A DNA stretch of 64,000 nt from Deroplatys truncata (taxonomy: Eukaryota; Arthropoda; Insecta; Mantodea; Mantidae): positions 103,466,350 through 103,530,349 of the forward strand of contig CM060979.1 in assembly GCA_030765065.1 (NCBI GenBank), written 5' to 3'. The notes under the pieces were generated by a model. The model ran no database searches and had not been told where the DNA came from. It saw nothing but the letters and a program-made list of their open reading frames with translations. Position numbers and translations under genes: made by a program. Below are positions 21,246 through 33,600 of this stretch, one piece after another; positions within the stretch are counted from its first letter, which is position 1; each line of letters begins with the position of its first letter.

Positions 21246-21675
21246 TAATAAGAAGCACTTAAATAGAGTAATAATATAGAATTAGGGTTGTAATAATGTA
21301 AACTAATAACAAATCTAAGCATATAGAAGAGCGAACTCACTTAATAGCATGTTGGGCTTCGTCCTTTTGAACAGCCAGTAGGAATGCGAAAGTTTGTGAT
21401 ATCGCAATTTGCAGTGGGGTAACACGGGTCTTGAGTTTCAAGAAGAAAGAGGGATGAAATGACATCACGTTTGAAGGGACAGAATTTGTAGGGCAGTGTC
21501 AATAAAAGAGCTCACACGCGTTAACACTAGGTATATTACTCTGTTATATCATTTACAGAAAAAATAACTGTAAAATAACTATTAGGTTTGGAATATTTCA
21601 AAATGTGCATAAATCACAGTGCATAAAATTTTACAATATTAAGTACCTAATATTTATTCAATTTGAAGAAGTCAA

Positions 21676-22190
21676 ACCGAGCGAAATGGTTCCACGGTAA
21701 CATCTGAGGCTCGCATTCGGGAGGTCCCGGCTTCGATTCCCGTCGACCGCCATTCTCACCTTTGGTTTTTGTCGTGGTTTTCCCTGGTCGGTGGGTGAAT
21801 TCTGGGGTGGCTTCTCATCTACCACGATTTCCTTTCCAACATTTCCCTTTCATTCCGTTTCCTTCTCATCTTTCAAGTGTGCTTCTAGGTTTCGTGGCGT
21901 GTGGCTGTGCCGTACAGACGACGCGGATGCTTACTCAAAGGACACTAGAGGGCTGCGTAGTCGACGGGTCGATCATCGACTTCTCTAGGCAGCTCCAATA
22001 GTGGGATTGGTCTTCGAGCCTGAAATTGTTAGGGACTTCGTGCGTCTGTGTGGCCTGTCTGCCTGAGGCCTATAGTCACTTGTGGTTCCTTCACTTCATC
22101 CGTTCTTCATGAGGTGTGGTAGCTACAATATATCTATGTAGGTCGCAATGCGCAAGGTGTTCCTCTCCGTTGTATAATCTATACCTATAG
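21676..22190 (+). repeat. SINE-1 copy 2
   Basis: It has the same order as copy 1: ACCGAGCGAAATGGTTCCAC, GGCTTCGATTCCCGTCGACC, CTGGGGTGGCTTCTCATCTA, GACGCGGATGCTTAC, GGACACTAGAGGGCTG, GGTCTTCGAGCC and TTAGGGACTTCG. Box B is GCTTCGATTCCC. It lies in direct orientation about 430 bp after copy 1. Confidence 0.75.
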
Positions 22191-22479
22191 GTACCTATAA
22201 TGTAGTCCAAAATGCAGCCTAGAGTTGTTGTAGTATGTTACGTTCTGCATATTACAGAACTTTAATAGGGAAAAAAACCTATTGAAATGAATGTTACGTT
22301 TGAGAATAGCGTTAAATGCCTCTAGTAAGTACCCTCAGCAGAGTCACTATTAGGCTTAAAAAGTGTAGTTCAAAAGTCCTCTTGAACACGGTTTAATTTT
22401 AGATGAGATTATTTGAGTAGTATTACAAACAATAATTTACTTTCTTACTTAGTCGGTTTACCCTCCTCTTATTTAGGAT

Positions 22480-22822
22480 ATACCCCTTAGAACTTATAAC
22501 CACGTCTAGGGCCAGAGGCCTGTAGAAGATCAGACGGACATTGAATCAGAGAATGAAAACCTGGAACGGGGAATCGGCCCGTAGCCAGGCATGAACATAA
22601 GGGAAGAAGATGAGATAAAATGAAGGCAAAATTAATGAAAAGTAAGGTGTTGATGGAGCAATTGCTGGAATGAACGGCGGGGGAAACCGGAGAACCCGCA
22701 GAAAACCCGCCAAGACGCCGCTTCGTCCACCACAAATCCTATATGCGGATCCCTGGGATCGAACCCGGTCCGCCTTGGTAAGAGGCAAGCGGTATAAAAC
22801 CACTCGGCCACGGCACCGCCCC
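22480..22822 (-). repeat. SINE-2 (tRNA-Leu-like head, minus strand)
   Basis: Read on the minus strand it starts GGGGCGGTGCCGTGGCCGAG. Box A is TGGCCGAGTGGTT (22798-22810) and box B is GGGTTCGATCCCA (22754-22766). The sequence between them, CTTGCCTCTTACCAAGGCGG, resembles a class II tRNA. A non-tRNA body of about 250 bp follows (GTCTTGGCGGGTTTTCTGCG, CCTGGCTACGGGCCGATTCC), ending in CTTCTACAGGCCTCTGGCCC. Confidence 0.7.
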
Positions 22823-22986
22823 TATAAATAATATATCCATACAAAATGTGTAAATAAAATAATGACGTATTCCGCTGGTCAAGTGGTAAGTGGCAGCGCT
22901 TTTGCCCTATGTTGCATGTTGTCATAAATAAGCAATAGGTTAAACGGTGTGCTCGTATCGGACTTTGAAATCATGACATAACATTC

Positions 22987-23950
22987 TTTTTACTTTCTCT
23001 ACTACGTATAGTAAGTAGGGGAAGTATTGTATTCCGCCCAAAAATTCGATACCGAGATTTCACCGGAAATATATGTTATGAGACCCCCTGAATCCAAAAA
23101 AAAAAAAACATTTTTGGAAACATGTCCGTGTGTGTGTGCGTGTGTCTGTGTGTGTGTGTCTGTCTGTGAACAGCATAACTCAGAAACGAACAGTCGGATA
23201 AACACCAAACTTGGTATTTAGGTTCAGTATCTTCCAGAGATGCGACACAAAGGCTTTCAAGAAAATCCCTCACCTCAGATTACCCTTTACATGGAGCATT
23301 TTTCGAAAATTTTAATTTTCTCAAAAATGGCTCTAACGATTTTGATTAAAATATCATATGTTTAAGATATTTTCATAACAAATAAAATGTACCTATATCT
23401 CGAATTTTCTGGGAATGTCTCCAAAAGTATTCTTCATTGTGACCGACTTTTGCATAACTGGTAAATCATAAGAGATAGACAAACTTTTACTACACAAAAA
23501 ATGTAGATCGCGCTAAAATACACAATTTATGTCATATACAGTTTTGTTGTTGAGTGAACCATTTTCGAGATATTGCTTGTTATTCCCTCAAATTTTTCAA
23601 TACTTATTTTCTCAAATAGGAATTCGTTATTCATTTTTTTGTCTTGGATATGCAAAGAGTACTACTCTGTGGCAAAGAGAATAGTGCTGCACATAGCAAC
23701 CAGCTATTAAGAGATATGTCTGTGCTTATATTGCCTTACAAATACAAAATAATGGGAACATGGCCTTAAGCGATAGTCAAATATTTTTAGAACTGGTCGC
23801 TATGTGTAAAATGTAATTCTCTTTGCACGTCAAAAGATCGTTTCTGCAAATGTTTATCTCAATTAATATGAAATAGATGGAGAATAAGATTTTGTAAAAA
23901 TAGTTTTACAAGAGTGGAGAAAGTCATGTGAGTGTAACACATCAGATTTA
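22987..23950 (-). repeat. Repeat A, full-length, minus strand
   Basis: It opens (3' end, reversed) with TTTTACTTTCTCTACTACGT, contains the GT-rich tract near 23127-23165 and CTCTAACGATTTTGATTAAA, and ends with TCATGTGAGTGTAACACATC. It is a near mirror image of the copies at 8.5-10.3 kb. Confidence 0.75.
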
Positions 23951-24273
23951 TTTGTTGTTGAGTGAACCATTTTCGAGATGTTGCTTGTTATTCCCTTAAA
24001 TTTTCCAATACTTATGCTTTTTCTCAAACGGGAATTCGTTATTCATTTTTTGTCCTGGTAATGCAAAGAGAATGGAATACTCACATAGAAACCACCTCTT
24101 AAAATATTTGACTATCGCTTAAAGCCTACCAATTCCCCTTGCAACTACAAGAAAATTAGCAATAATATTAACATCTCGATTAACATGAAGCATATGGAGA
24201 ATAAGCGTTTGTAAAAATAGTTTGTACAAGAGTAGAGAAAGTCATGTGAGTGTAACACATCAGCTTTTTTCAT
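23951..24273 (-). repeat. Repeat A, 5' third, minus strand, in tandem with the previous copy
   Basis: It begins inside the element (GTTGTTGAGTGAACCATTTT) and runs to the 5' end AGTCATGTGAGTGTAACACA. It has the same orientation as the copy at 22987, so the pair is head-to-tail. Confidence 0.65.
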
Positions 24274-24429
24274 TTATATGCCGCCTTTATCATCTAAGGT
24301 CATATCAGTGGCGTTGCCTTTGAAACAATTTTATTGCTCATCGCAATAATGTTTATTCTTTTGCTATTGTGTGTATTTGAGTTTGTTTACGTTGAGTTTT
24401 CTTTATGAGCATCAAACGTACACGCACAT

Positions 24430-24575
24430 TTACATTCTCACTCATATTTCCAGACTCTGGAGACAATGGGAATAGTTTGGCTAAAGAAAATATCCCATTC
24501 TCCAACCGGAAATAGAACCCTGTACCTCTGGAACCTAGCAAGCTAACCACCAGACCACAGACGCAATCCTAACAG
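24430..24575 (-). repeat. tRNA-headed SINE-like fragment, minus strand
   Basis: On the minus strand a box A-like TGGTCTGGTGGTTAGC is followed by box B-like CAGGGTTCTATTTCCGG and a tail with CCAGAGTCTGGAAATATGAG. The tail shares AGAGTCTGGAA with the SINE-like element at 5695. Confidence 0.4.
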
Positions 24576-24599
24576 TTATTGTCCTCCTGTTAAATCACG

Positions 24600-25860
24600 C
24601 TTGAAGCAAAGCTCGCTTAGTTTCTTATTTTGTGCTCACTTAGCTCCAACTTGCAGGACGGTAATAGCTTTGGTGAGTACCCTTGTTATCACATTCTTGT
24701 TCTTTTGCAATTAGCATTCCTTATAATTGTGTATGAATTTATGTTAAGTTTTAACCTGTACCTCCTAGTTATCCACTTTACCTCAGTGTTTAATACTTTT
24801 GCCTCCTACAGAAACATTTGTTTAGCTTGGCAAGAGACAACAAATGAATGAATATGAACACACAGAAATTAATAAATAAACCATACTCAACAGCAGAAAA
24901 TAAATCTTAGAGCTAAAGGCAATAGCAGTATTAGTTTAATAATGAAATTCCCTGCCTAGCGCGTCTGTTACACGCTTGCTGACCGCAAAACCTTTATGAG
25001 ATGAGCTTCTGTCGAAATTCTTTACACAAATGAAGCATCAACTACATTTTTGTAATATTAAACATTCTTGTTTAGCCCTGAGAAAATAAAAAAAGAGGAA
25101 GGGTTTTGGAGCTCTCTAAACTATTATATTCCTAAGAAAGCCTCTTCACAAAATTCCTTGAAATGCAATTCCTGATGAATAGCTAGTTAATGAGTCGTTC
25201 AAAATAAACACTTTACTCCCATGAAGTAGTTTATAATTTTTAATAATGTATAATAGCCGCTCTTACTATATACGCACCACAGGCGGTGGAGACTGATGAT
25301 ACATGAAATGATATTTGTGAAAGGAAACTTGGGAATGAAAGGTTCCAGGTTTGACCTGAAATTTAGGTTTAGCCTACCTCCCCATTATTTTTCAGTTATG
25401 AGGACCGAGGAGCATCTGCAGAAAACTTGAGTCAGGGAGGAGGGTCTTTGCGGGATATGAACAGTTCACACATCCTTCCTTAATAACAAGTGTTGGTAGC
25501 ATATATACTGCACCGAGAGTACAAATACATATTCACAGTTGTCATACTTAATAAAATTCATTCCACTATTCATTATAAGTTTTTGCATTTGATAACAAAC
25601 ATTTATACTTCATAATTTCATTGCACTAAATTATTTACCGTCTCGTTCTCTTCCTCCGTCACCTCCGTTGTAAATCGAAGGAGAATCAAACATATACTCT
25701 TGCAAATACACTCTAACCTTTATTCGAAGCTTTTGATTGCGGTTGCAAAAGTAAAAGTATCAATGTAAAACAAAATGATTCCTCAGTCAAAAGGGAATAA
25801 CTATACAGCGATGTTTGTCCTGCGCTGTGGCATAATGAATTGAAGCTTTTTTGTTGCCTA
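24600..25860. other. Intron sequence, no recognised features
   Basis: Nothing here matches the local repeat families or looks coding. A moderately GC-rich patch at 25400-25450 is unexplained. Confidence 0.45.
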
Positions 25861-26185
25861 ATTACCTGAAGAGACTCAGCAGTGAGGATATTGTACCAGT
25901 GCCCCATAATGGGGAGGAAGGAGGACGTGAGAGGAGAAACCGGGCGACTGGAACCTGGAGTGACGGCACAGCAATGGTAGGGTCACTACATTTTTCAGAT
26001 CGAGTCGCCCCAACAGTGACAGGTAGACCGTAACCCCTGCTCCATACAGCAGGCCAACAGCCCGCTCCGAAGGGCAACCAGCTGAAAGCGGAGGGACGAG
26101 AAAGTCCCACAGAGAGCATCCTTTTCTCCTATCACGCCGCACCGAAACACCATCGCGACGCTTCCAACCCTGAAACACACCTAAC
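25860..26185. other. GC-rich segment of unknown nature
   Basis: This roughly 325-bp block is clearly richer in G+C and CpG than its surroundings, with sharp edges. Several overlapping open frames on the minus strand reach 85-100 residues, which the base composition alone would explain. No motif points to a protein. A fragment of a transposon or SINE body is possible. Confidence 0.3.
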
Positions 26186-26532
26186 GGGATGAAGAGTGAA
26201 TGAAATTATGAATGGAACAAAATGCAGGGACAGGAAATTCGGAGACTGGAAGAAACTCTCCAGCATTCATCGGACATGTAAAACGCACATTAAAAGTAAT
26301 ACTAATATTATTATCCGCAGTTTAATTCGTTATGCAATGAATACTAAGCTTAGAACCATAAAGCTAACATATAACCTTGTGCTTGGTCTAGTAAATTTAT
26401 AGAAGTTTTTGAAAGGCCATGCAACTAAATGTGTGCTAATAACTATTTTTAATCTGAACTAAAGTATTATACGAGAAGTATTAGTACAGTATTCGGGTAA
26501 GTGTAGCAGTAGGCCGAAATATAAAGAATAAG

Positions 26533-27408
26533 TTTTACTTTCTCTACTACGTATAGTAAGTAGGGAAGTATTGCATGCCTCCCAAAAATTCGATACCGAG
26601 ATTTCACCGGAAATCGTACATGTTTTGAGACGCCATGAATCCAAATAAAGCATTTTTAGAAACATGCCCGTGTGTGTGTGTGTGTGTGTGTGTGTGTCTG
26701 TGAACAGCATAACTCAAAAATGAAAAGTTGCATCAACAAAAAACTTGGCATTTAAGTTCAATACCTTCCAAAGATACGACATGAAAATTTTCAACAAAAT
26801 CCGTTACCCCAAACTACCCTTTATATGGAATATTTTTCGAAATGTTTTATTTTCTAAAAAACGGCTCTAACAATTTGGATTAAAATAGCATCTGCATGAC
26901 AAATAAAATGTATATCTTGAATTTTCCGGGAATAGCCTATGAAGTCCTCTCATTCGGAGGGAATTTTGTATAATCTTGCATAGCTGCTAAACGTTAAGCA
27001 ATAGACGAAGACGTACTACACAAAAAAATGTAGATCTCTTTAAAACACACAATTTATTTAAAACAAGTTTTATATGGCATTAGTCGTTTTTTGAGATATC
27101 CGGTATTAAAAGTTCGAATTTATCATTTCTTGGTCATTCCCTTCTAGTCCTTACAACATTCAGTTGTTTCTCGCGATTGCATGAAAACAGTATGGAATTT
27201 TAAGGCAAGCGTATAGTGTTCATTTGAACTGTCGCTGTTCCCTTTGTATATATAACGAAATGTGTAATGTAGTTATTTCAACAAACGTTTATTTGGATTA
27301 AAATGCAGTTGATAGAAAAATAAGCTTCAGTAACAATAATTTGTGTACCCATTAATAAACGATTGAGAGTAGGGAAAGTCATGTGAATGTATCATATCAG
27401 ACCTTTTT
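26533..27408 (-). repeat. Repeat A, full-length, minus strand
   Basis: It begins TTTTACTTTCTCTACTACGT, has a (TG)n tract at 26670-26697, and runs through CTCTAACAATTTGGATTAAA to GGGAAAGTCATGTGAATGTA. Confidence 0.75.
26670..26697. repeat. (TG)n tract inside repeat A
   Basis: About 14 TG units lie at the usual CA-tract position of repeat A on the reverse strand. Confidence 0.9.
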
Positions 27409-29513
27409 AAAAGTCAGTCAGTTATTCTTATTATTCACTTTTATTTTGAAAGAGCATCATATAATTTTCCACATTTTTTAAAAAATTATCATGAAATGAA
27501 ATCATTGAATTATACACTATATAACTATTGAATAAGAACATTTCAATAAACTTTGAAGACCTGTAATCTTTATGTAACTTTTGAACTTGCTCTTCATTTA
27601 CCAATTTCTCAATGTGGTATGTAATTTTTATGTGTGCAGAACAAGTATATCAACATTATGTGCATTTGTAATAGTTGGACGTAATTTATGTTTAATAAGA
27701 TTCATGCAGAAAAGGTTTCGCATAAATGTACTGTGTGGAGCCTTAAACCAATATCGTGAAATTCAGACAAGCTGTCTGAAGGAGTATATTTCCAAAATTC
27801 AGTCAAATCAGGAGAAGTGGGTTATCCACAATGTTCTTTAAACTTAGCACAAAGCCCTGAGTGGTTTTGTGTTTCTATTATTTCCATTTTCAATGATGGG
27901 GAGTAACTCAGACCCTGAAATGCAAAATGGACTTATGAGTAAATCTATGTTGCTTTTTTCAAATTCGAAAGAGGAAAAGTTTATAATTACTATTTCACTC
28001 ATGCCGCAAATGCGACAAAATGACTTATTAATTTTAAAGGAATGTTGTTTTTGAACCAATCACAGCCATGATTGTACTCAATGTTTATCGAAATATTTTT
28101 ATCACCTTCTCCTTTGGGCTCCTCATTTTCTTAATACTCTGAAGAGGTTGGAGTATTGTTTTGCAGTAACTCATCTACCAACAAGCAATGCCGCTACGCT
28201 TAAAAATAAAAGTGGCAGAAACGACATTTGGTAACACTTAAAATGAAGATATAGACTAGATTATTGACTAGGCATGCCAATTCTAGCGTAGCGATAGGGA
28301 AGAACTTCATTTGATCATTTTTTATACTCTTGGGACTTTAAAACCATTGCACTAACCTTTCATTTTTCCTGTAAGCTTCAGAGCAGTTTTCTTCTCGGTT
28401 CCTTGCATCTCTCGCCTCTTAAAATTCCTGGTCTTCAAATGAATTGAACTTTATTTGATATTCCTTAAAATACATTTCTTGTAGTATTTTAGCTGTCATA
28501 TTCCACATTGAAAAATACATCAAATGAGGAACTCAAACGGAGAAGAGTACAAGGAATTCATATAAAATTAACATTAAAATTGTGTTTTAAGCAATGTTAT
28601 AATAAACCAATGAATTTAAACAAGTTAATATTTATCAACCTTTTCCTGTAAAGAAAGTCATAGCCCATAAATATTGATAATATACGTTTTATTTGTTTCA
28701 TATTTTCTCTACTAGAAGCATTCTTACAATTATAGATAAAAGAATAGTGAATTCCTACTGCAAGTTCTGCACGCCAGATGGCAGAAAATAATATATGATC
28801 AAGTTGTACTGATGAAACAAGCAAAACGTAACCATAGGATTCTGTCTTGTTTTCGAAAACTACGACTTATACTGCAAATAAACATAAATATTTTATGATT
28901 TTATTATAATAATCATGATTTTTGGGGTAAATCATTTCATGTTATTCGTAAAATAGTCTTTGCACAGGCCACTCGTGATTTCCAAATCCACTCGTGGCAA
29001 TACTACAGATAAATAGATTTGCATCGAATCTTGAGCTATCGGCGGGCCATTCAAAATGTCTAGACGGACTTATTACTTGGTTCGCGGATCTAGGGTTGGC
29101 CGCCCCTCATCTAGGCGCCAGGTATGTTGGACGTATGTAATGTACCAGTTTTTTAATTAGGTACATCATCATGTACATGTAATTATGTACATTAGAATTA
29201 TATAAGAAGCTTTATGGGGAAAGATCAGAGTGAAAGAAGTTGGTCGTGAATGACAGCACATCAATGTTTTCGGGTTTCAGTAATTCATGAATTAATTGCT
29301 TCTTATGACAAACAAATGTTACAATGTTACATTTATGAATTATTTCTCATTAATAAAACGCTTCATCTGAATGATTCAGACCTCATGACGAACTATGCGC
29401 AATAAACAGTGTGAATTAATGAAGTAGTTTTCATATATAAAACCTGTTCGAACCTTCACTAAATTCAATTATTTACATAAGTAACAAACATGCAACTTGA
29501 TCTTTGGTTTCAG
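27409..29513. other. Intron sequence, mostly unique
   Basis: About 2.1 kb before the terminal exon holds no recognised repeat family. Short frames at 27581-27841 and 27844-28059 lack recognisable motifs. Confidence 0.5.
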
Positions 29514-29603
29514 ATGAACGTGCCTCGCATACCGGAGGATGGTCCATCAGATGGTGTACTCGTCATGGAGATGAAGGCCACTCTTTATCGTCCTATCCAG
29601 TAA
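29514..29603 (+). CDS. Terminal coding exon of the same host gene, with stop codon
   Basis: The exon begins after a good acceptor (GATCTTTGGTTTCAG, ending at 29513) and starts in phase 0, which matches the phase 0 end of the exon at 15600-15747. It encodes 29 residues that start MNVPRIPEDGPSDG, continue VLVMEMKATLYRPIQ and end at TAA (29601-29603). The ATG at its start reads as an internal methionine after GYQVT rather than a start, because the join is in frame and the hydrophobic pattern continues across it. The preceding intron is about 13.8 kb. The 3' UTR begins at 29604. I do not recognise the product, and extra small exons in either intron cannot be excluded. Confidence 0.66.
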   Translation: MNVPRIPEDGPSDGVLVMEMKATLYRPIQ

Positions 29604-29664
29604 AGAACAGAGCGGGAAGGCATATCCAAATTATGTGTTATATTAAACCCTAAATCTATTCACT

Positions 29665-29670
29665 AATAAA
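29665..29670 (+). terminator. Polyadenylation signal of the three-exon host gene
   Basis: AATAAA lies about 62 bp after the stop codon at 29601-29603. A T- and GT-bearing stretch (AGTTGTAGTTACTGT) follows, as expected for a cleavage region. This gives a short 3' UTR from 29604 to roughly 29690. AATAAA is frequent by chance in this AT-rich DNA, so the position after the stop is the main support. Confidence 0.5.
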
Positions 29671-29690
29671 AGTTGTAGTTACTGTCCCGT

Positions 29691-30359
29691 TCAGCACAAG
29701 GGTACATTATTCTATGAGAGGTAAAAACAAAGTGATATGCGGATGCCGATAAATAAATGCATTAAATATCTGAATTATTTATTCTATATTCTATAATCCG
29801 AAAAGTGGGACTTCTGTGCTTTTGAGATTAAAATAACTATATCATTTTTGTTTCCTGTTTTAGTAAATGCTTCTCAAATTACGCCTAAAACATAAAAATA
29901 CTGTTTCTTTAAGTTTACAATTAGCTTGCGACTCTGCCCACGTATGGCTTATTTTCCATAACTTAGGTTTTTTAAATCTGTTTTTCCACTAGCATAAAGG
30001 ATATTACAGACAAATTTATAACGTTTTGATTCTAAGAAATAAATACAGCCACTATCACTTCATCGTTGTTTAAATTAATGTTAATTAATATTTTTATGAG
30101 ATATAGATGCTTTAGAATTAAAAAAGATCTAAAAATCCATTATAAAGACACTGAATAGTTATTTAGTTTTGGTGAGATGAAAAAATTAAGAAATAAATAA
30201 ATTTAATTTATAATGTACCTCCAAAATAATTGGAGGACAAAATATTATACAGTGCTTTTCCACCGCACGGCGGCTCGCGCGTCGGTCGCTATAGCTCGGA
30301 CTACGGCCGAAACAGTTATATTATCCGCGCAACAGCCTCAAGTTCTCATATTTGTTTGT
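29691..30359. other. Intergenic, with a short GC-rich patch
   Basis: AT-rich apart from 30255-30330, where CACCGCACGGCGGCTCGCGC and neighbouring CpGs occur after CAGTGCTTTTCC. The patch could be the end of a DNA transposon, but no partner inverted repeat is visible. Confidence 0.35.
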
Positions 30360-30415
30360 TTTGTTTGTTAATCTTATTGCTAATTTCCTTATAGACGCAA
30401 AGGGAATTGGTAGGC
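30360..30415 (+). repeat. Repeat A, short piece left of the LINE
   Basis: AATCTTATTGCTAATTTCCT and TAGACGCAAAGGGAATTGG match the first third of repeat A. The family resumes near 35597, beyond the LINE. Confidence 0.45.
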
Positions 30416-30550
30416 TTTTTTTTAATTTTTATGTGTTTTTTTTATAATTGAATGCCTAATGGTTAATGGTTTTTTTTAAGGTTTTTGTGGTTTTTTAAGT
30501 TTTTTTTTAATTTTTGTGGGATGTATTTATTTATTTACTTTATTTTGGGA
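30416..30550 (-). repeat. T-rich tract (A-rich on the LINE strand)
   Basis: Several T8-T9 runs separated by short spacers form a poly-A-like, partly duplicated region on the minus strand. It fits the degenerate 3' tail of the LINE that ends here. Confidence 0.5.
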
Positions 30551-30653
30551 TAGGTTTTAGGATAATATGGAAACTACTACACAAGAAGGATAGATCACTT
30601 TTGTGTATTCTTCTTATCCCTATTCTTAGCATATGCCCTCCTGCAGTGGACAC

Positions 30654-33600
30654 TTAGAGCTTCATTAAATGCGGGAGATCCAAGGCCAAAGTGGTCCTTT
30701 TGTCCAACTCCCAGCGTTCCTTCCGGATAAATCTCTGGAAGGCCTGTAGATTCACTGCGTCCCCAACTTTTAGTACCCAAAAATAGGTGGCACAGATGAG
30801 CCAAGTAAGGGCATCTGTCAGTTTCTTGTCACCGTGCTTGAATTCGAGATTCAGATAGACCTCCCGTGGAAACATCTGCACGCCACTACAAATCACTTCT
30901 ATGCGTCCATATACCCAGTCCCATATTGGGCGTACGACGGCACAATCCACCAACTTGTGACTCAATGTCTCCACCGCAGAACACCTGAGGCAGAGATTTG
31001 ATGTTGCTCTGCCATGCCGCCACAATTTGTCAGCTGTCGAAACAACCTCATTGACAGCCGAGTAAACCGCAGCTTTCCAGTCAGTGGGGATCTCCGGATT
31101 CTGAAATTTATCCCAAATTGTACTCCATCGTCTAAGCAAATAGTTTTGTTGTACCCGCGGTACAGCACTGGTGGTAGACATCAGATGTTTGTAAAAGAAG
31201 GCTGACCGAGTAAAGGCCAACTTCTGCGTAGTAATGGTGGGTAGGTCCGCAAATGTCTTCCACCACCGCCGAAATTCGGGTAGCCGCCTATCTGGAAGAC
31301 GAAGTTGAGCTGCCCAAAGAGATCGCTGTAGCGGAAGGCCCTCACCGTCCAGAACACGCAGTATAGTTTTCCCAAGAAGTACCAGACATTTCACATCCAC
31401 TGCAATCAACCCACAACCACCTTTATTAACTGGTAGACGCAGTTGTTCCCTGGAAACCCGATAAGTAGCTCCGGACCAGAGAAAATAACCAATCAGGCAT
31501 TCGGTCCTCTGGGAAAATTGCTTGGTAATAGGCAACACTTGAGCAATGTACCAAATCCTACTGAGGGCGTAAGTATGCACCTACCACACTCGTTGGAAAA
31601 GGTTTAGTGACCGAGTCCGCTGCTCTACTAAGAGCACCCGTAACTTTGTCAGCTTGTCAGCCCAATTACTGCCACAGTCTCGCGAAAACACTGCGTAAAC
31701 ACAACGCCCAAGATCTTCGTGCGGCTTACTGTCCGCATACCATGAAGGTTCAGGGGTTCTGGCCAATGACCAAACTGTAACACCTCCGACTTGGTAAAAT
31801 TTAGTTGACACCAGAAACGGAATAATAGTCGCGTAGACACCGATGTAAGGTGACCATGTCCGCGTTGTTTGCCAGGAAGACAGTCACATCATCCGCATAG
31901 GCGGTAATTGGAATCGCTGACCGTGAAGTTCTACGCCGCTGAGGGATGACTGTAGTTGTCGCAAAAGGGGATCGAGGCCTCAAAGCAAATAAACCAATAG
32001 ACAGTGGGCAACCCTGTCTGACTGACCGCTCTATGCGGAGAATCGGAGAATGGTATCCGTTGCATAGTATCCTGGATGTCGCAGCAGCATAAAGGTTTTG
32101 TAATAATGAAAGAAACTGCCCTGGGATCCCCAAGTGCCGCATAAGCGACCAAAGGTAAGAATGACTAACGTTATCAAAGGCCTTCTCAAAGTCAAGGTTA
32201 ACCAATGCCACTGGAAGCTTCTCGGTTTCAACATGACAAATCACATCCCTCAATAAGCCAATATTTTGGATGATGTTCCTGCCACTCGGAACCACAGTCT
32301 GGACGTTGCAGAGAATTGCTCCATATACCAGATTCAGCCTTGAAGAAAGCACTTTTGCCAGTAACTCTGTAACGGTTCTCGCACACCGATGCTTCGGAAG
32401 CAGTAGTATTACGCCTTCAACAAACTTCTCGGTAACCTCAGAGGAGCGCTTAATTTCTGCAAAAACTGCTGTGAGTTCGGTAGTAATGACGTCCCAAAAC
32501 GTGGAATAGAAGGCATACGGAATACCATCTGTTCCAGGAGCAGTGTTCTGCTTCACACTCTGCAACCCAGCCGCTAGTTCTGCAGAGGTAATAGGTCGTA
32601 AAAGAGAAGAGCCGCTCTGCGAAGGCAGATGATAATGCAGTGGGAACGAGGCGGCACCCCAGTATCGGAAACTTTGGGAAACATAGCACTGAAATAGTCA
32701 TGAAAACAGCGGATGATAGCCCAGGATCCAGAAATTATCCGCCCATCGTGACAAAGTTCAGGCATAAAACGCTGCCTGACCTGCTGGCGCTCTCCGGCAA
32801 GATGAAAAAGGGAGAAGGTTTCTTCTGCAGCCATATGTCGACGATGGGAGACGTCTCGAAGGCGGAGCATTTCCAATTGCTTTAACGAAATTTGTTCCTT
32901 AATAGCATGCAGACTCTGGGACACATCATGACCGGCTCTTTGCAGTTCAGCGAGATCCTGTAAAGCAGCATAATAGAAAACCAGCTGCTCTCGTCCCCTG
33001 GCTCGTTGGAGAACTGCCCGTTTAAAAAGGAGAATAATTGCTGGTTTAGCCTTATAAAGCCACCAGGAAAGTTTGCTGCGGGAATTGAGGAACGAGGGAC
33101 GCAACTTCCCCCAGAGTAAGCGGAAGTCTCGATGGCAATCTTCCTCCGCGAAAATGGATACAGGAATCCTCCAGTAACCTCTCCCAGGCGAGGGAACAGG
33201 TGCAATCTGCGTAATCCGACAGACGACTGCATGGCGATCACTGAATGCAAGGGGATGCACTCGAAGATCATGGACCGTAAGAACCAAGGTGCGAGAGAAA
33301 TAAAATCTGTCAATTCTAGAAGCCGACAATCCACGAACAAAGGTGAAGTCCACACGAGAACCATACTTGGACTCCCAGCCATCCACAAGGTCAAAATGCG
33401 TCACGATTTGCTTGAGCATAGGACTAAGGTTGGGCAACCCACGCTGATCTTTGGCAGCAACAGTACAGTTAAAATCACCACCAATGAGATATGTAGAACC
33501 CTTAGAAAGGGCATTGAGAAGAGCGGTTTTGAAGAATAATTCCCGTTCAGACCGACGTTGAGAGCCAGAAGGTGCATACAAATTGATCAAGACTATGTCA

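Noticed and set aside
29514..29516. The ATG at the start of the third exon as a translation start of a 29-residue peptide
   Set aside because: It directly follows a consensus acceptor, and the upstream exon joins in phase 0, so it is better read as an internal Met of a spliced protein.
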